Of a DNA stretch of 64,000 bases, positions 60,603-64,000 are shown piece after piece. The DNA comes from Hygrocybe punicea (Eukaryota; Basidiomycota; Agaricomycetes; Agaricales; Hygrophoraceae), in NCBI GenBank assembly GCA_963556145.1, contig OY744463.1, forward strand, positions 4,898,001-4,962,000. Reading direction: 5' to 3'. The notes beneath the pieces are model-generated. The model searched no databases, was not told where the DNA came from, and saw only the letters and a list, made by a program, of their open reading frames with translations. How positions within the stretch are numbered: position 1 is the first letter of the stretch; every line of letters begins with the position of its first letter. The position numbers were made by a program, and so were the translations under genes.

Positions 60603-62357
60603 TTGGACACACTCCTCCCGTACTTGTAACAACTCCTTGCACACACTTTAATGTACCATAGGATGTGTCCTGTTTTTTTCTAGCCCTTAAAATTCATCCT
60701 AGGTGTCTCAGGATGCCATTGAATGTCCATATGTCCCTAAGCTAGGCCAATAACACCATTCATTCATGCATAGCACTGGCTCCTCTTATATTTATGCTTC
60801 AATAACTTTTTCAGAGGCTCTCCACGTTTGGGTAAGGGTTCTGTGAATTTCCTACAATTTCTAAACAGCTGTAGAGCACAGTAGAAATTCATTTGCATCG
60901 GAAATTGCATGAATTCATATGTTTTGAAGGAATATTCTAATCTACAGATTTGAAAAATCAACCGTTTTGCTTCATGATTTTTTGAAGGACAATAAACTAT
61001 ACATAGACTATGTATTGTAGGCTCTATATGAGTAGGTAATGGCCTACAGCCCCAGATTTTACCCCCAAGCACGACAGCCACAGCATTCGGCAGAATCCAA
61101 ATAGCGGTTCAACATCCGTTTTTTGAAGTTGAATACGCCACGCTCAACCTTCGTTGTCGACAACGACGCCGTTCCTGTCTGTGCATCCCCATGCGCAGTC
61201 GTACCAAGGTATGTGCTTGTAACTTAAGTTATTACTATTATACGAACTGACTGCATGTTTTGTGCCAAGAATCGTGCCCCCTTGTTAAGTCAAATGTCAA
61301 CGCGACACCCATGCACATCCAAACGCCCCCGTCAATGGCAGGCTGGCTAAAGGGCAGGTACCGGGCTGTGATGAATACAGGATACAGCGGGGGTGGTGCG
61401 CCCACCCTTGCTGCCAAGGTGTGTATATATTTTTCGTCTTTTACTTACTAACCCCGGTCATGTACACCCACCCATTGCTCCATGGCACCCACCCACACAC
61501 CAGGCCATTGGGCACGACAGGATGCGGCGGCCGCAGCAGGAGTGGCAGCAAAAGTGATAGCGCAAGCTGGAGTGGCAACAACGGCAGTAACAGCAACAGC
61601 GGCAGCAACGCCAACAGTTGCAACGGCAGCAGCAGCGCCAAATGGCTGCAACATCAGCAGGAGTGGCGACAGCAGTAGCAATGGTGGCGGCACCAGCAGG
61701 GCCAACGGCAATGGCAACGGCACCAGCAGCACCAGCAGGGTCAACAGTATGGCAGCAATGGCGGCAGCAGCGGCAACGGCGGCAGCAGCAACAGCATGAT
61801 AGGGGCAGCAGGAACAATGGCGGCAGTGGCGACAACGGCAGTGGCAACGACAACGGCAGCTGAACAACAGCAGCAGTAACAGCAACGGAAGCAATGGAGG
61901 TGGCAGCGGCAATTAAGTACAGCAGTGGCGGGGGCACCGTGTCGGGCATTGACCATACCAGCCAGCAGTGGGCAGCGGGCAGCAATGTTGTATACTTGTT
62001 GTACGGTAGTCTAACACCTCTCTAACCTGTATGCAAAAAGTGTGCCCCAAAATTATGAAAATTTCATTAATATATAGTACATCTTTGAGCTCATTGTGGG
62101 CGGCGATGCCGACGTGCATCGGGATTGTGAGCACTGGCGATAGCCACAACTGATGGCGATGTCAACGAACCTTCACGTGCAGCGTCGGAAACATCCGATG
62201 TAACATCTTAGGTATCTAAATAACTTGTACTCGAAATGGTATATATGTGAGGATTTATTGGCAGTGTGCGAGATTACTAACTATCAAGCTAATTAGCTTG
62301 CCATATTGAGGGGTAATGGCAAGCTAATTAGCAATGTTTCACGTGAGGTCGAGGCGT
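60603..62357. repeat. Right arm of the fold-back element (1755 bp)
   Basis: This is an uninterrupted arm. It carries the minus-strand frame 61081-60764 matching the left-arm frame, the CAG/CAA-rich region 61520-61900, and the outer end that pairs with 50821-51120. Confidence 0.8.
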
Positions 62358-64000
62358 CTAATTCGCCGAAAACAAGACGAGCAGTCTTAGGTGATGGACC
62401 GCTGCATATCACTGTGTTTGAATTAGTTTGATAGTATATACACCTTCCAAAACCAAAGCTTCAAGAAACTATTTTTCTGGCCCTCGGTGACAAACAGACA
62501 CCGACAGGCCAGATTTCAGAAAGTAAAAATAATTTTACATTTCTCCGTCCAGCACTCGGCGAGATACTGGCTGACTTACTTGTTTTGGATTTTTGTAGCT
62601 CTGCCAACTTATCTGAAAAGCACAATATTATAGCAAACCTACCCAATCGAGCATAAGTTACCTCCTTTTTTACCGCATGTCTGCTTAGTCACTGTCCCGG
62701 TGGCAGTGTCTGGCCTTAGTCCGGATTTGGACTAAGGCCTCCACAGGACTGTTACATAGGCCCTTTTTTCTGATAAGTAGTACAGCGTTTATACCTGTCT
62801 ACAACGACTGCCAGTACACATACGTGATCAATTCTATCAGGGAATACGTTATTATAATATATGCTAGGTCCCGTGAAAGGTTAGAAGTGCAAGCATACCT
62901 ACGTATTCAGATTGGCCCGACAATGAGCGACCGAGGATCAAAACTGCCGTCGACACCTCCATTCTCCGGATCTGCATCCAAGTCCACGATCGCAACATAC
63001 GGTTGCTCCCCTCCATAGCGGTAGTGCATCAGTAGATTTACATATGCTTAAATAAGCTTTTACCTTTTTTGCTCGAACTTGCGCTTTTAGCCCAGAACTT
63101 TTCAGTGCTTTTCAGTGCTTTCTCCTTTTTCATTCCATCTTCTGCTTTTCTGACTAGGCTTTTTTTTTATTCCGGCAGCTTATTCTTATATATATGTAAT
63201 GTTATATTTGCAAAACTACTGTGACGAGTGTGCATTAGAATCAGTACCATTGCTAATGACACAGGTATTCCGGGCGCAATCTGTACTCGTACCCACGAGA
63301 AACCATAGTTCGGGTGTCTGCCGATGCATACTTGCGGGCCTGCCCCTTCATACACATGCCCATACCCACCATTGACCTCGCGGCGCGGGACATGCATCAA
63401 TTGAAGCAATGCCATGTGGATGCGAGGTGGCATTGGGGTGGGTGTCTTCGCGCATGGGCGCGGGAGAGAACTCACCTGGCGACCGGGGTGGGTGCACCAC
63501 TCCCCCGGTCTCACTTCACTTTGGCCTCTGCTGCCGTCGCCGTTACCGTTGTTGGGTCGTCCTCTTCGCAGCCGTTCATGTTTGGTTGTGTCTTCATTTC
63601 AGCCCTTGTTTCATTGCAGTAGTTACAAATGACCTGTATAATATCAAATAATAACGGTAGATAAAAATCATAATAACACTCACCTTTGTGCTATTCCATA
63701 TTGGGTTGTTCGTGATGTCGTGGGTGAGTCAAGTGTGGGGATGTTGGCAAGTGTGGAGAAGGAGAGCATGAGAGGGAGGGATAGCATGAGAGGAAAAGGG
63801 AGAGCATGACGGCGGAGTTGGAGTGATGTCAAAAAAATCAGTGAAGTCCATACTTTACCTTTGTTTGGTCCATGTTCAACTTTGCCTTAGCACCAACACG
63901 AACACCCGTTGAACCTTGGACCGACACTAGTAAGTAGCAGTGCGGTACAGTGCCAAATTTCATTTTCAGGGCAGGGCAGTGACAACGGCAAGGACGATGA
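62358..64000. other. No gene recognised to the window end
   Basis: It contains an 11-bp perfect inverted repeat (62712-62739), a TTTTCAGTGC tandem near 63100, a GC-rich stretch 63270-63520 with short ORFs of no known family, and GAGAGCATGA-type short repeats near 63750-63810. Confidence 0.4.
62712..62739. other. Perfect 11-bp inverted repeat
   Basis: GGCCTTAGTCC and GGACTAAGGCC flank a GGATTT loop. There is no T run after it and no gene nearby, so it may be the core of a small fold-back element. Confidence 0.4.

Larger units (their letters stand above)
50814..62364. mobile_element. Large fold-back (inverted-repeat) element, nested with insertions
   Basis: The right arm (60603-62357, 1755 bp) is the inverse of a left arm made of two pieces: 59165-60507 next to the 95-bp centre, and 50821-51260 at the outer end. 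Matching landmarks include GTTTCACGTGAGGTCGAGG at the outer end, AGCTCATTGTGGGCGG, GTTAGTAAGTAAAAGA and TACAAGTACGGGAGGAGTGT near the centre. The terminal sequence is CACCTCGACC..GGTCGAGGCGT, and CTAATTC occurs directly outside both ends (50814-50820, 62358-62364), a probable target duplication. The right arm has an extra 35 bp near 62300. Arms are clearly diverged, so the fold-back is old. No transposase was recognised. The left arm is split by about 7.9 kb of later insertions. Confidence 0.75.

Noticed and set aside
59164..61912. Cys/Leu/Ala/Gln-repeat ORFs in the triplet-rich regions
   Set aside because: All frames of GCN/CAN repeats are open. The products are homopolymer-like and occur on both strands.
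1..64000. CRISPR arrays, rRNA or tRNA genes
   Set aside because: No regular spaced repeats, no rRNA cores and no convincing tRNA cloverleaf were found by eye. CRISPR is not expected in a fungus.

Overview
The window is a stretch of nuclear chromosome from a basidiomycete fungus, most likely an agaricomycete (mushroom-forming) species. The main evidence is genes split by many introns of about 45-60 bp with GT..AG ends, a Plavaka-type transposase, a DUF6698 protein, a basidiomycete-type LTR-retrotransposon gag, and conserved fungal single-copy genes.

Layout. 1-1732: 5' part of an LTR retrotransposon on the minus strand (gag plus a 795-bp LTR), cut by the window edge. 2174-3365: 3' remnant of an SFP1-like zinc-finger gene next to a four-unit minisatellite. 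3865-4097: small MITE-like element. 4193-9213: two housekeeping genes, a PRELI/UPS mitochondrial lipid-transfer protein and RIC1. 9425-22652: a P450 (-), an unrecognised minus-strand ORF and an acetyl-CoA transporter (+). The stretch from the middle of RIC1 to the end of the transporter appears twice, on either side of exactly 200 N. The copies seem to differ only by eight single-base indels, all close to the gap, so I read this as an unmerged contig overlap and not as a biological duplication. 22814-26858: a GYF-domain (SMY2/GIGYF-like) gene. 27416-32405: a Plavaka transposase gene split by a 646-bp TIR element with a 6-bp target-site duplication. 32553-35388: a small unknown gene and a DUF6698 gene.

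36062-45651 is a dense run of plus-strand genes: VAC8, a secreted GH16 glucanase, a BAG-domain protein and the CCA-adding enzyme. They are followed on the minus strand by an HMG-box regulator (45888-47226) and the DEAD-box helicase ROK1 (48521-50677).

50814-62364 is a nested transposon complex. The outer layer is a fold-back element with arms of about 1.75 kb, beginning 144 bp upstream of the ROK1 start codon. Its left arm is broken by about 7.9 kb of inserted DNA, which contains a complete non-autonomous LTR retrotransposon (53242-58712, two 904-bp LTRs) with no visible gag or pol. This element and the gag-bearing one at the left edge share LTR ends, TATA block, U5 blocks and primer-binding site. 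In both, an inverted repeat pairs the LTR with the leader just past the primer-binding site, but the stem sequences differ completely. That pattern of compensatory change suggests a selected RNA fold around the primer site and is the most novel signal in the window. The last 1.6 kb holds nothing I can identify as a gene.

The host genes are ordinary cell machinery (membrane lipid transfer, Golgi Rab activation, vacuole inheritance, acetyl-CoA import, tRNA maturation, rRNA processing) and do not form a cluster or pathway.
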